Shown here piece after piece: positions 23,293-32,305 of a stretch of 64,000 bases of DNA (the stretch's first letter is position 1; each line of letters starts with the position of its first letter). The position numbers and the translations under genes were made by a program. The stretch is taken from contig CAADGL010000007.1 in the NCBI GenBank assembly GCA_900696525.1, positions 248,001 through 312,000 on the forward strand, given 5' to 3'. The notes beneath the pieces are model-generated. The model was not told where the DNA came from. It ran no database searches and saw only the letters and a list, made by a program, of their open reading frames with translations. This stretch comes from an uncultured Planctomycetota bacterium. Lineage in GTDB: Bacteria > Planctomycetota > Phycisphaerae > UBA1845 > Fen-1342.

Positions 23293-24351
23293 TCAGCCGG
23301 CGATGTGGACGCCAAACTCGCCGCCGGACTGAACGCGGCCGACGACGGCAGCGCAGGCGGCGCCGGCGGTCCGGAGCGCGCTCCGGAGGGTGTCGGCCTG
23401 TTCAGGGCTGACGCTCAGGAGCAGGCCCCCCGATGTCTGCGCGTCGAGCAGGACGCCGACCAGCGCCGGCTCGACCGTCGGATCAACCCGCAGCCTTTCG
23501 CCGAGAAAATCGCGCGTGGACTTGTGTGCGCGGGTGAGCACGCCGGCGCGGGCGAGCTCGAGCACGTGCGTCATGAGCGGGACTTCGCCCGCTTCCAGGA
23601 CAATGCCGACGCCGCCGCCCTCGGCCATCTCGAAGACGTGGCCGACGAGACCGAAGCCCGTGACGTCGGTGCAGGCATGCACGTCAACGCCGGCGCGGAT
23701 CGCCGCGTCGCGCCCGACGCGGTTGAGCTCGGTCATGACGGCGACGGCCTCCTCCAGCTCGCGCTCATCGAGCTTGCCCGATTTCACCGCGCTCGTCAGT
23801 ACGCCGCTGCCCAGCGGCTTCGTCAGCACGAGCACGTCGCCGGGGCGGGCGGCTGCGTTGGTCCAGACTCGCCGCGGCGCGACACGGCCCGTCACCGCCA
23901 GACCATACTTGACCTCGCGGTCGCGCACACTGTGACCACCGGCGACCACCGCCCCGGCCTCCCGGACCTTGCTGGCGCCGCCGCGGAGAATCTCGACCAG
24001 CACTTCCGCCGGCAGCTCGTTGTCGGGGAAGCAGACGATATTCAGCGCGGTCAGCGGCTCGCCGCCCATCGCGTAGACGTCGCTGAGGGCGTTGGCAGCG
24101 GCGATCTGGCCGAAGGTGAAAGGGTCGTCGACGAGCGGGGGGAAGAAATCGACCGTCTGCACGAGGGCCGTCTCATCGCTGAGCGCATACACCCCCGCAT
24201 CGTCGAACGTCTCTGTTCCGACGATCAGTCGCGGGTCGCGTTGCGCGTCGAGCTGGCGCAGCACGTGCGCCATGCCGGCCTGCGGCAGCTTGCCGGCTCA
24301 GCCGGCGCAGCTTGCGTACGCCGTCAGCCGGACCTTGCGGCCATCGGTCAT
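23293..24351 (-). CDS. selD: Selenide, water dikinase (selenocysteine-containing)
   Basis: SelD makes selenophosphate from selenide and ATP, the selenium donor for selenocysteine and modified tRNA. The apparent start at 24273 is too late. Reading on from the ATG at 24351 gives MTDGRKVRLTAYASCAG, then an in-frame TGA (24298-24300), then AGKLPQAG and the known body. The TGA falls at codon 18, where other SelD have the catalytic Cys or Sec, and K21 keeps the conserved spacing of the essential Lys. Downstream motifs are VQTVDFFPPLVDDPFTFGQI, NALSDVYAMGG, AGGHSVRD and DPQTSGG-like LDAQTSGGLL. With Sec the protein has 352 residues, normal for the family. A GC-rich hairpin follows the TGA. Confidence 0.93.
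24274..24300 (-). promoter_or_regulatory. Sec UGA codon with SECIS-like hairpin in selD
   Basis: On the minus strand the TGA at 24300-24298 is followed at once by GCCGGC (24297-24292), a 12-base loop containing CTGCCGCAG, and a second GCCGGC (24279-24274). The two arms pair perfectly. A stem-loop directly downstream of UGA is the form of bacterial SECIS elements that recruit SelB. The stem is closer to the UGA than in E. coli fdhF, so the match is approximate. Confidence 0.5.
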
Positions 24352-24391
24352 TCGCTTGCACTCCCGCGCGGCTGCCCGGAGCATGCGTGCC

Positions 24392-25294
24392 ATGCCGGGA
24401 CAGACGCTCTCAGAGATCCGGACGCTGCTGGCCGCCGCGGGCCTCTCCCCGCAATACCGGTTCGGCCAGAACTTCCTGATCGATCTTAACCTGATGCGCA
24501 AGCTCGTGGACGCGGCCGGCCTGAATTCGGAAGACGTCGTGCTGGAGGTCGGCCCGGGAACCGGCTCGCTCACCGAGCTGCTGCTGGCCAGTGGGGCGCA
24601 CGTGGTGGCGGCCGAGATCGACCGCGGCCTCTGCGACCTGCTGCGCCGGCGCCTCGGCGATCATCCGCGCTTCACGCTCGTCGAGGGCGACGCGCTCTCG
24701 ACCAAGCACCAGGTCAATCCGGCGCTGCTGGATTCGCTGCGGAAAACCAGCAGACTGACACAACCGGCTGGAGGTCGAGACCACACCATACCGCTCAAGC
24801 TCGTCGCCAACCTGCCCTACCAGGTCGCCACGCCCCTGCTGATCGAGTTGCTCTGCGGCGATCCGCCCTTCGCGCGTCTCTGCGCCACGATTCAGAAAGA
24901 GGTCGGGCAGCGCCTCGCGGCCCGGCCGGCGACGGAGACCTACGGCCCGGCGTCGGTCGTCGTCCAGACGCTCGCGCGCGTCGAGACGCTCGCACACCTG
25001 CCCCCGGAGGCCTTCTGGCCCAGGCCGCAGGTTCACTCGGTGATGCTGAGGCTGACACCGCTGCCCGAGGCGCGCTCGCGCGTGCGCGACGCGGCCGGGC
25101 TGGCGGGCTTCGTCTCGCGGGCCTTCCGCCAACGGCGGAAGATGCTGCGCAGCAGCTTGCAGACCCTGGCGGCTGAGTCGGCGGCGCTGCTCGAAACGGC
25201 AGGAATCAGCGGCGCGGCCCGAGCGGAGGAGTTGACGCCAGCCGACTGGGAGCGGCTGTTTCTGGCCTGGCGAAGCTCACGTCCGGGCGGATGA
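24392..25294 (+). CDS. rsmA: 16S rRNA (adenine1518-N6/adenine1519-N6)-dimethyltransferase
   Basis: RsmA (KsgA) dimethylates two adjacent adenosines near the 3' end of 16S rRNA during small-subunit maturation. The 300-residue protein has QYRFGQNFLIDLNLMRKLVD, the SAM motif EVGPGTGSLTELLL, the acidic AAEID, and the catalytic NLPY (LKLVANLPYQVATPLLIELL). The C-terminal segment includes SRAFRQRRKMLRSSL and ends ELTPADWERLFLAW. The ATG at 24392 has GGAG 10 bases upstream; an ATG at 24383 is less suitable. It is divergent from selD with a 40-bp gap. Its last 89 bases overlap the convergent lipoprotein gene. Confidence 0.96.
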   Translation: MPGQTLSEIRTLLAAAGLSPQYRFGQNFLIDLNLMRKLVDAAGLNSEDVVLEVGPGTGSLTELLLASGAHVVAAEIDRGLCDLLRRRLGDHPRFTLVEGDALSTKHQVNPALLDSLRKTSRLTQPAGGRDHTIPLKLVANLPYQVATPLLIELLCGDPPFARLCATIQKEVGQRLAARPATETYGPASVVVQTLARVETLAHLPPEAFWPRPQVHSVMLRLTPLPEARSRVRDAAGLAGFVSRAFRQRRKMLRSSLQTLAAESAALLETAGISGAARAEELTPADWERLFLAWRSSRPGG

Positions 25295-26015
25295 TCTTCG
25301 GCGCCACGACGGCGCGAATGAACCCGGACGCCGTCGAGTCCGTGTGCCCGCCGTAGTAGCCGTAGCTGGCGAACTCCGCCGAGTACGGGATGTTCTGGAT
25401 CTTTCCGGCGGGGTCCGGGCTGCGCAGACCGACGAGGCCGACCGGCTCATCGGTGAACGACCCGTCGATGGTCCCGGCGAAGCGCATCGGTCCGGAGAGC
25501 ACCGCGTCGTTCGGCGAATAAAAGACGTAGACGCGGCCGCGGACCCGTTGCAGCGCCCAACTGGCGTCGAAGGTGCTCGACAGGCTGGAGCTGAGCAGCA
25601 CGACATTGTCGACTTCGTAGCCGTGGCGCAGCTCGCCGACGGCCCACAGGGCCACGCCGGTGCCGGCGGACAGTCCGATGACGGTGACGGGGCGGCCTGG
25701 GAAGCGGTCGATGTAGGCCTCGATGTCGCGCGCGAGCGTGCCGGCGCGCAGCCGGGCGTACTTGGCGTACTGGTCGATGGCGACGCCGACGATCGGCACC
25801 GGCGCCAGCGACCAGTAGAAGACGTTGACCTCGCCGCGGAAGCCCGCGTCCTGAAGCCCCTTGCGAATCGGCACGTCGCCCAGGTCGGTGTTGCTGGCCC
25901 CCGGGCAGTAGAAGACGATGCCGTTCTTGGCGTTCGGGCCGAAATTCGGCGCGCAGCCGACGGCGACGACAAGGACTGCTACAGCCACGATCAGGGCGGC
26001 AAAGCGGGTCACCAT
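25206..26015 (-). CDS. Putative lipoprotein alpha/beta hydrolase
   Basis: From the ATG at 26015 the 269-residue protein begins with a hydrophobic signal (FAALIVAVAVLVVAVGC) ending in a lipobox with C21. An alpha/beta-hydrolase-like domain follows, with nucleophile elbow GLSAGTG (S116). Further parts are DIEAYIDRFPGRPVTVIG before it and VYVFYSPNDAVLSGPM (probable acid), then a His-bearing GGHTDSTASGF. It looks like a serine esterase or lipase-like protein anchored in a membrane. Its final 89 bases overlap rsmA on the other strand, so the C-terminal tail of about 25 residues is probably not conserved. The upstream gene ends 37 bp before it and is probably cotranscribed. Confidence 0.8.
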   Translation of the reverse strand: MVTRFAALIVAVAVLVVAVGCAPNFGPNAKNGIVFYCPGASNTDLGDVPIRKGLQDAGFRGEVNVFYWSLAPVPIVGVAIDQYAKYARLRAGTLARDIEAYIDRFPGRPVTVIGLSAGTGVALWAVGELRHGYEVDNVVLLSSSLSSTFDASWALQRVRGRVYVFYSPNDAVLSGPMRFAGTIDGSFTDEPVGLVGLRSPDPAGKIQNIPYSAEFASYGYYGGHTDSTASGFIRAVVAPKIIRPDVSFARPETAAPSRLASTPPLGPRR

Positions 26016-26052
26016 GGGCTCATCCTGTACCGGCGGCGCCGGCGGGCGGTTC

Positions 26053-26457
26053 TCACTCGCGGTCCGGGCCGGCGGCGCTGGGGCGAAACCCCGGGATGCG
26101 CAGATTCTCGGTCGGCTTCTGGTCAGGGTGAACGGCGAAGACCTCGACCCGCGCGATGTCATCGAACGGGACCACCAGCACGATCGCCCCGACCTTGTAG
26201 TTCTCATCCACCGGCACGCACTCGAACGCCAGCGCGCTGCTCATCCCCACGTCGGCCATCTCGCGCATCTCATACGTCAGACCGTCCTTCATGTACAGGA
26301 TGACGCGCGTCTCGAGCGCCGCCATGTAGCGCTGATACTCCGCCGTCCCGTTCCCGGCCTTCTTCTTGTCCTCGAACCTGCGATCCGCGCAACGGCGCTT
26401 GGCCTCTTCGGCCAGACGCTGCAACCCGCCGTGGTGAAACCAGTCGTAGTTGAACAT
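26053..26457 (-). CDS. Small protein of unknown function
   Basis: I do not recognise this 134-residue protein. From the ATG at 26457, with GGGGAGC 6 bases upstream, it starts MFNYDWFHHGGLQRLAEEAK. A Lys/Arg-rich helix follows, then a beta-rich half (TRVILYMKDGLTYEMREMAD, KVGAIVLVVPFDDIARVEVF). No signal peptide or metal site is visible. It is divergent from queG and lies 37 bp upstream of the lipoprotein hydrolase gene, so the two probably form an operon. Confidence 0.75.
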   Translation of the reverse strand: MFNYDWFHHGGLQRLAEEAKRRCADRRFEDKKKAGNGTAEYQRYMAALETRVILYMKDGLTYEMREMADVGMSSALAFECVPVDENYKVGAIVLVVPFDDIARVEVFAVHPDQKPTENLRIPGFRPSAAGPDRE

Positions 26458-26524
26458 CAGCAAGCTCCCCGGCCCGTCAGGTTCGATTGCATCGCGTGCG
26501 CCCGGCCTCGTATCATCGTCCACA

Positions 26525-27589
26525 ATGTCCCCAGCCGTAAGGTCGCTGCTGGTCAAGACACTGGGACGTGAGCTCGGTTTGAGCCGGGTTGGCATCGCCC
26601 CCGCCGCGCCCCTGCCGGGAGCCACATATTATAAGAGCTGGCTGCGCCGCGGCTACCACGCCGGCATGGGCTACCTGGCCCGGAACGTCGAGCGCCGCGC
26701 CGCGCCAGCCTCCCTGCTCGAGGGTGCCCGCAGCATCATCTGCGCCGCCCTCAGCTATCAGTCGTCGTCCGCTAACCGGCCGCACGCGGAGACTGCGCCG
26801 CAGGCCGGCCCCGCGACGGGGCGCGTCGCCCGCTACGCCCACGGACGCGACTACCACCTCGTGCTGCGCGAGCGGCTCGAAACCCTCGTCGAGCGCCTGC
26901 GCCAGCGGCTCGCCGAGCCCTTCGAGGCGCGCCTGTTCGTCGACACCGGGCCGTTGCTGGAGCGCGAGCTGGCGGCGGCCGCCGGGCTGGGGTGGATCGC
27001 CAAGAACACCATGCTGCTCAGCCGCGAGCTCGGCTCGTACACCGTTCTGGGCGAAGTGCTGACGACGCTGGAGCTCGCGCACGACGCGCCTGAGACCGAC
27101 CATTGCGGGAGCTGCACGCGCTGTCTCGACGCCTGCCCGACCGGCGCCTTTCCAGCGCCCTACCAGATGGACGCCTCACGCTGCATCTCGTACCTGACGA
27201 TCGAGCACCGCGGAACCGTCCCCCCCGAGTTTCACCCCGCGATCGGCGAGTGGGTCTACGGCTGCGACGTCTGCCAGGAGGTCTGCCCGTTCAACGACCA
27301 TGCACCCGCCGGCGACGCCGAGCTGTGCGCCGAACGGGCCGGCGCACGCGCCGACCTGCTGCGGCTGCTGAAGCTGACGCCCCGGCAGCATCGCGCGTGG
27401 CTGGACGAGAGCGCCGCGGACCGGGCGCGGCCGGCGATGTGGCGACGCAACGCGGCCATCGCGCTCGGCAACCGCCGGGCGCTCGACGACGCTCAGCGCC
27501 AGGCACTGGCGCAGGCGGCGGCGTCAGACGACCTTTCCGTGCAGCAGGCGGCGCGCGAGGCGCTGCGGCGGCACGGCGATCAGGGCTGA
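26525..27589 (+). CDS. queG: Epoxyqueuosine reductase
   Basis: QueG reduces epoxyqueuosine to queuosine in the tRNA wobble position, using cobalamin and two [4Fe-4S] clusters. From the ATG at 26525 the 354 residues show GLSRVGIAPAAPLPGATYYK, MGYLARNVERRAAPASLLEG and GRDYHLVLRERLETL. The catalytic-Asp region is LFVDTGPLLERELAAAAGLG. Two ferredoxin-type Cys clusters follow: CGSCTRCLDACPTGAF and CDVCQEVCPFN. The end has the usual HEAT-like helices (WRRNAAIALGNRRALDD). There is no ribosome binding site. A candidate promoter (TTGCAT 26487-26492, TATCAT 26511-26516) would start transcription about 2 bases before the ATG, suggesting a leaderless message. Confidence 0.95.
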   Translation: MSPAVRSLLVKTLGRELGLSRVGIAPAAPLPGATYYKSWLRRGYHAGMGYLARNVERRAAPASLLEGARSIICAALSYQSSSANRPHAETAPQAGPATGRVARYAHGRDYHLVLRERLETLVERLRQRLAEPFEARLFVDTGPLLERELAAAAGLGWIAKNTMLLSRELGSYTVLGEVLTTLELAHDAPETDHCGSCTRCLDACPTGAFPAPYQMDASRCISYLTIEHRGTVPPEFHPAIGEWVYGCDVCQEVCPFNDHAPAGDAELCAERAGARADLLRLLKLTPRQHRAWLDESAADRARPAMWRRNAAIALGNRRALDDAQRQALAQAAASDDLSVQQAAREALRRHGDQG

Positions 27590-29394
27590 TCGGCTTTGAG
27601 GATCTCCAGCAGCGTCGCGTGCGGCGCGAGGTACGGGCTGCGCTCCTTGCCCTGGAGCGCCTGGCCGAGGCGCTGCGTCGCCTGCGCCAGGTAGACCTGC
27701 TCCTGGTCCGGGTTGATGTGCGCCAACGCGTGGTACAGGTAGCCCAGCAGCGCCTGGTGGATCCAGCTCGTGGGGCCGGCGGCGTCCGCCAGGCGCGTCA
27801 GCGGCGACACGGCCCGCTCCAGCTCGGTCGTCGCCGTCTGCTGCGCCGTCGTCAACTCCGTCTGCGTTGCGGCCGCGTCGAAGCTGAAGTCCGGAACGAG
27901 CTCGCGCACCCGCTCCATCGCCGCCAGGTACGACGTCAGGCCGTTCACACGGGACGCGAAGGCCCGCGCTGCGGCCAGCAGCGCTTCGGCCTCGGCGGCG
28001 GGGCCCAGGTCCTCAACCGCGCGATCGTTGTTGATCAGCGCCAGCCGCATGTTCTTCGACGCCGTGTCCTTCTCGTTCTTCAGGTCGCGGGCGGCCCGCC
28101 TCCAGCTCGTCTCGGCGGCGGCACTGCGGCTGAAGGCCTGCGCCGCGGCCTGCGCGCTGCGCAGCGCCTCGGCCTCTTTCTCAAAGGCCAGCCGCGCAGC
28201 CTCCGCCGCGGCCCCGCGAAGCTGGTCGAGCCGCTGGCGCTGCTCGCGCAGCGTCGCGCGGTAGCGCTCCAGCTCCTGCGCCACCAGCGCCCCGCGCGAC
28301 TTCACCTGTGCGATCTGAGATTCGATTGACTCGCCGGCGCGCCCCAGGCGGCGCGCGACCTCCTGGGCACTTTCGAGCCGCCGTTCCAGCGTGTCCAGCC
28401 CCGGCGCCGGGTCTCCACCCGAGACCTCCCCCGCGACGAAGTCGTCGTCGGCGACCTGGGCGTTTGGGATTCCGCCGTGGGCCAGCAGCTCCTCGCGGGC
28501 CTGCAAGGCCGTCAGCGAGTCCGGCCCCTGGGTCGCGATGCTGAGATAATGGTCGCGGTACGACGCGAACGAAGCCGCGTCGCCCAGCTCGAAGCCGCGC
28601 TCCTCGAGCTGCCGCAGCTCGGCCTGCCGCCTGGAAAGCGCCTCGCGGACCGCTTGCAGCTCCGCCCGCGTCCGCTCGACGGCGGCGCTCAGCTCGGTCA
28701 CGCGCGCGTCCGCCGCCTTGCGCGCGGCGCTCACCTCCGCCAGGTTAGCTTCGAGGGTCGAAAGGACCGGCGCGGCGTCAAAGCCCGAGAGCTGGTCGAC
28801 TTCGATCTGGGCGGCGCGCACGTCCTGCGCGCACAGCACGAGCTGCGCCAGCGCCGCGTCCACCGCCGCCCGCAGCCGGTGCACCTCCGCCAGCCGCAGA
28901 CCCGCGCGCGCCAGCTCGATGGCGCCGCGCAGGTAATGCGGCGACGAGACCTCGGCCGAGGCGTCGACGGCACGCTGCACGCCGGCCTCGGCCTGCTGCA
29001 ACCGCTCGCGCTGGCTCTGAATCGCCGCTTGCAGGGCATCCGCCGCGCGCCGCAGGCCGGCGGCATCCATGCCGACGCGCTCGCGCGCGTCACCTTTCAC
29101 CGTGGGATCGTTCGGGTCGGGCTCCTGCCAAAGCGCGGCGTTGCCCAGCAGCGCGTCGAAATCCGCCGAACGCAGGGCTTCCACCGGGGCAAGCCCGCGC
29201 TCCTGCATCGCGATCAGACCGAGATCGACGTTGCGAAGCTCCATCCCCGCCTCCGCCGCGGCCCGGCGCGCGGCGCGGCGATCCGCGCCGACGTTGTTGA
29301 GCAGCGGGCCGACGAGCATCAGCACGAACAACCCGCCGCCCAGCACCAATCCGAACAAGGCTTGCGATCTCAAGAGAATCTCCCGGACGCGCAC
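27580..29394 (-). CDS. Membrane-anchored coiled-coil protein
   Basis: This 604-residue protein has one N-terminal membrane segment (ALFGLVLGGGLFVLMLVGPL) and a long extracytoplasmic region dominated by coiled-coil heptads. Examples are LQAAIQSQRERLQQAEAGVQ, LSRRQAELRQLEERGFEL and the Ala/Glu/Arg-rich stretch around residues 340-430. No enzymatic motif is visible. The start is GTG at 29394 with a weak ribosome binding site, so the exact N-terminus is uncertain. Its 3' end overlaps queG by 10 bp on the opposite strand. An envelope-spanning structural role is plausible but not shown. Confidence 0.82.
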   Translation of the reverse strand: MRVREILLRSQALFGLVLGGGLFVLMLVGPLLNNVGADRRAARRAAAEAGMELRNVDLGLIAMQERGLAPVEALRSADFDALLGNAALWQEPDPNDPTVKGDARERVGMDAAGLRRAADALQAAIQSQRERLQQAEAGVQRAVDASAEVSSPHYLRGAIELARAGLRLAEVHRLRAAVDAALAQLVLCAQDVRAAQIEVDQLSGFDAAPVLSTLEANLAEVSAARKAADARVTELSAAVERTRAELQAVREALSRRQAELRQLEERGFELGDAASFASYRDHYLSIATQGPDSLTALQAREELLAHGGIPNAQVADDDFVAGEVSGGDPAPGLDTLERRLESAQEVARRLGRAGESIESQIAQVKSRGALVAQELERYRATLREQRQRLDQLRGAAAEAARLAFEKEAEALRSAQAAAQAFSRSAAAETSWRRAARDLKNEKDTASKNMRLALINNDRAVEDLGPAAEAEALLAAARAFASRVNGLTSYLAAMERVRELVPDFSFDAAATQTELTTAQQTATTELERAVSPLTRLADAAGPTSWIHQALLGYLYHALAHINPDQEQVYLAQATQRLGQALQGKERSPYLAPHATLLEILKADQP

Positions 29395-29532
29395 CCGCCA
29401 CGCCCACGGCGCCCCGCACCGGCCCGCGGCGTCGCACGCTTCAAAGAGCCGTCTTTACCCTTCCGGCGGGAGCGTGTCAAACAACGGCCGGGCCGCGCCG
29501 ATGGCGGATCGACGCCGGCGCGCGCCGCTGGC

Positions 29533-31008
29533 TCACTCCCCGAGTCTTCCGGGCATGTCCGCCAGGATGTACGCCACGACGGCCATGGCCGCGACGTGGC
29601 GGCTCAGTTCGTCGCGATTGACCTTGTCGAACGTGTCGGCGTGCGTGTGGTGGATGTCGAAGTAGTGCGTCATGTCGGCCCGCTGGCCGATCAGCGGCAC
29701 GCCGGCCGGCTTCATCGGGCTGATGTCCGCGCCGCCGTGACCGGGCACAAGGTCGTCGGCGCCGATCGGCCCGAGCAACGCGGTGATCTGCCGCAGCGTG
29801 GCCAAGCCGCGCTCCAGCCGCGCCGGGTCTTCCAGGTCGAGTCCGAAACCGGTCGGCGCGAAAACCCCGGAATCGGCCTCGATCGCGGCCACGTGGCGCG
29901 GCAGCTCGGCGGCGTGCTCGGAGGCGTACGCCCTTCCGCCGGCCAGTCCGTTCTCCTCGTTCGTAAAGAGCACGCAGCGGATCGTGCGGCGCGGGCGCAG
30001 GCCCAGCCGCCGCAGCACGGTGATCGCCTCCATCGCGGTCACGACCCCGCCGCCGTCGTCGTGCGCCCCCTGGCCGACGTCCCACGAGTCGAGGTGCCCG
30101 CCGATGACGACGTACTCATCCGGGAGTTCGCGGCCGACGAGTTCGGCGATGACGTTGGCCGACGGGGCGTTGCCCTCGGTCCGGGCCTCCATCCGCAGCC
30201 GCACGCGAATCGGAATGTCGCGCGCCTGGAGGCGCGCAAGATACTCCGCGTGCTCGACGGTAATGGCGGCGGCGGGGATGCGCCGTTCGGCGTCGACATA
30301 CGTCATGGCCCCCGTGTGCGGGCTCTGGAAGCTGCGCGTCGTGACCGAGCGCACGAGCGCCGCCAGCGCCCCGTGCGACGACGCCCAGCGGGCCCCGTAC
30401 ACGCGGTAGCGCGCCGCGGTGCCGTAGTTGCCGCCGCCCTTCTCGTTCTCCGAGGACATCGGGAAGTTGAAGAGGACGATCTTGCCGGCGGCTTTCTCGC
30501 CGAGGTCGCTGAGCTCTTCGAGATCGCGGACGACGAGGACCTCGGCGCTGATGCCTTCGGGCGGAGTGGCGACGGAGCCGCCGAGGCCGAGCATCGGCAT
30601 GCTCAGCGGCCGGGGTTCGAGCATTTCGAGCGACTCCGCGCCGCGGACCCAGCGGGTGACGGTGACGGGCTGGGTGCGGACGTTCTCGTGACCGTCGCGC
30701 TTGAGGGCCTCGACGGCCCAGGCGACGGCTTTTTCGAGGCCGGGCGAGCCGCTGAGCCGATGACCAACGTCGTCGCAGAGGTGTTCGAGCTTGCGATAGG
30801 CGTCGTTCTCGCGCAGCGTCTCGGTGATGATGCGCCGGGCGATGGGGGCGTAGTGCGCGCCGAGGTCGCGCTCCGGGGCGGTGGACTCCTGCGCCCCAAC
30901 GAGCGCCGCGGGGACAAGCGCGGCGACGACAAGCACGAACGCAAGCAGCAGCAGGGCCCAGGTGCGATGTGGCAGCGGGCGTTTCAGGCCAGACAGCGTC
31001 ATGCTCAC
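29533..31008 (-). CDS. Secreted M28 family zinc aminopeptidase (carboxypeptidase Q-like)
   Basis: This exported metallopeptidase has 491 residues. An N-terminal signal (TWALLLLAFVLVVAALVPAA) is followed by a propeptide-like region, a protease-associated domain insert and the M28 catalytic domain. The zinc ligands are readable: IGGHLDSWDVGQGAHDDGGG (His, Asp), FTNEENGLAGG (catalytic Glu pair), EADSG and the late HHTHADTFDKV (His). It should cleave N-terminal residues from peptides outside the cytoplasm. The GTG at 31008 has AGGG 6 bases upstream; ATG at 31002 is the alternative. The MscS-like gene ends 13 bp upstream, so the two are probably cotranscribed. Confidence 0.93.
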   Translation of the reverse strand: MSMTLSGLKRPLPHRTWALLLLAFVLVVAALVPAALVGAQESTAPERDLGAHYAPIARRIITETLRENDAYRKLEHLCDDVGHRLSGSPGLEKAVAWAVEALKRDGHENVRTQPVTVTRWVRGAESLEMLEPRPLSMPMLGLGGSVATPPEGISAEVLVVRDLEELSDLGEKAAGKIVLFNFPMSSENEKGGGNYGTAARYRVYGARWASSHGALAALVRSVTTRSFQSPHTGAMTYVDAERRIPAAAITVEHAEYLARLQARDIPIRVRLRMEARTEGNAPSANVIAELVGRELPDEYVVIGGHLDSWDVGQGAHDDGGGVVTAMEAITVLRRLGLRPRRTIRCVLFTNEENGLAGGRAYASEHAAELPRHVAAIEADSGVFAPTGFGLDLEDPARLERGLATLRQITALLGPIGADDLVPGHGGADISPMKPAGVPLIGQRADMTHYFDIHHTHADTFDKVNRDELSRHVAAMAVVAYILADMPGRLGE

Positions 31009-31021
31009 GTGTTTCCCTGGT

Positions 31022-32089
31022 TCAGGTGGTCTGCGCCGGGCCGAGGTTCGTGATCGTCCCGCCCCAGATCGCCGAGTTCGGGATGATCACCGCGTGCTGA
31101 TCCTTGTTGCGCAGGACGGTGGAGACCAGGCTCATCGACTCCACGCGCCCGGTCACACCGGTGACGGTAACCATGTCGTTCAGGTCGTAGGGGCGGTAGA
31201 GCAGGATCATGATCCCGGCGGCGAAGTTGCTCATGGTGCCCTGGAGGGCGAAGCCGATGATGAAGCCGATGGCCCCGATCGCCGCGAGGAAGGGGCCGAT
31301 GTTGACTTCGAGCATCGAGAGCGCCACGACGAAGCCGATGAAGAAGACGATCTTCCGCGTCGTGTTGACGGTGAAGTCGCGCAGCAGGTTGGAGCCGGCC
31401 TTGAAACGCGAGAGGGCCCGGCGCATGACCCCCGCGACCACCGCGGCCAGAATGCGGAAGATCACCAGCGTGCCCACAAAAAACAGCACGTTCCGCCCAT
31501 ATCGGATGCCGCCCTCCGGCGAGCGCAGCCAGTCGGTCAGGAAGCTCCACGTGGCGCCGACGTCCTCGACGCTGATCGCGACGCCCGTCACGGCGTTGAT
31601 GTACGACTCGTAGTCGGCGACCGCCCCGCCCTTGGCCTTCAGCTCCGCGAGCACGATGCTCAGCCGGTCCGTCAGGCGCACGCGCTCGTCGCGTGCCTTG
31701 CTCACCTGGTCGAGCAGCGCCGCCTTGGCGTCGCCCTCCGCCCGGACGGCCGCGATCTCCGTCCGGCTGATCTCCGTCACCTTGTCCTTCAGCAGCGCCA
31801 TCCAGGCGTCGGCCTCGATGACCAGCTCCGCCTTCGTCAGCGGCCGCAGCATCAGCCGCAGTTCGTTGGTAGGCATCTCGGCCGGCTGCGTGGTGGCGGC
31901 CGGCGTCAGCGCCTGCGGCTTGGGCGGGTCTTCGGCAGAGGCGACCGCCGGCGCCTGCGCCGCGAGCACCACCAGCGACAGCAGCAGCCGCGAAACGGGA
32001 CGGCCGCAGTCCGACGCGGAAGCGCCGCGAGACTGCGATAAAGCTCTCTGCCTGTCCATGACGGCTCTCGGTTTTCGGTCTGTAGTCAT
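31022..32089 (-). CDS. MscS-family mechanosensitive channel
   Basis: This is a small-conductance mechanosensitive ion channel of about 355 residues. From the ATG at 32089 there is a signal or first membrane segment (LLLSLVVLAAQAPAVASAED), then a periplasmic helical part (to residue about 165). Three membrane helices follow (NVLFFVGTLVIFRILAAVVA, IVFFIGFVVALSMLEVNIGP and GAIGFIIGFALQGTMSNFAA). The last is the pore helix with the Gly/Ala packing pattern of MscS TM3. The beta domain follows with PYDLNDMVTVTGVTGRVESM and VIIPNSAIWGGTITNLG. An ATG at 32059 is another possible start. It protects cells against hypo-osmotic shock. Confidence 0.9.
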   Translation of the reverse strand: MTTDRKPRAVMDRQRALSQSRGASASDCGRPVSRLLLSLVVLAAQAPAVASAEDPPKPQALTPAATTQPAEMPTNELRLMLRPLTKAELVIEADAWMALLKDKVTEISRTEIAAVRAEGDAKAALLDQVSKARDERVRLTDRLSIVLAELKAKGGAVADYESYINAVTGVAISVEDVGATWSFLTDWLRSPEGGIRYGRNVLFFVGTLVIFRILAAVVAGVMRRALSRFKAGSNLLRDFTVNTTRKIVFFIGFVVALSMLEVNIGPFLAAIGAIGFIIGFALQGTMSNFAAGIMILLYRPYDLNDMVTVTGVTGRVESMSLVSTVLRNKDQHAVIIPNSAIWGGTITNLGPAQTT

Positions 32090-32305
32090 GACTTGGAGCG
32101 CGAACTCCAGGACGCCGCCCAGGTCGTCCAGCGACGCCAGTCTAACCGGTCCGCGCCAGCACGCCAGCCTCCCGCCGCTCGCTGCTTTGACCGGCGGGCT
32201 TTCTGACTGGCGCGCCGCGACGTAGAATCCGCCTCCGTGTCGCGCCGCGCAGCTCCGGCCGGTCCACCACGCGCCGCCGACGCCCTGCTGGGAGCCTCTG
32301 ATCCG

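Noticed and set aside
24092-24391. N-terminal extension of rsmA
   Set aside because: It would overlap the selD start region and gives Ser/Arg-rich non-conserved sequence. The ATG at 24392 fits the family start.
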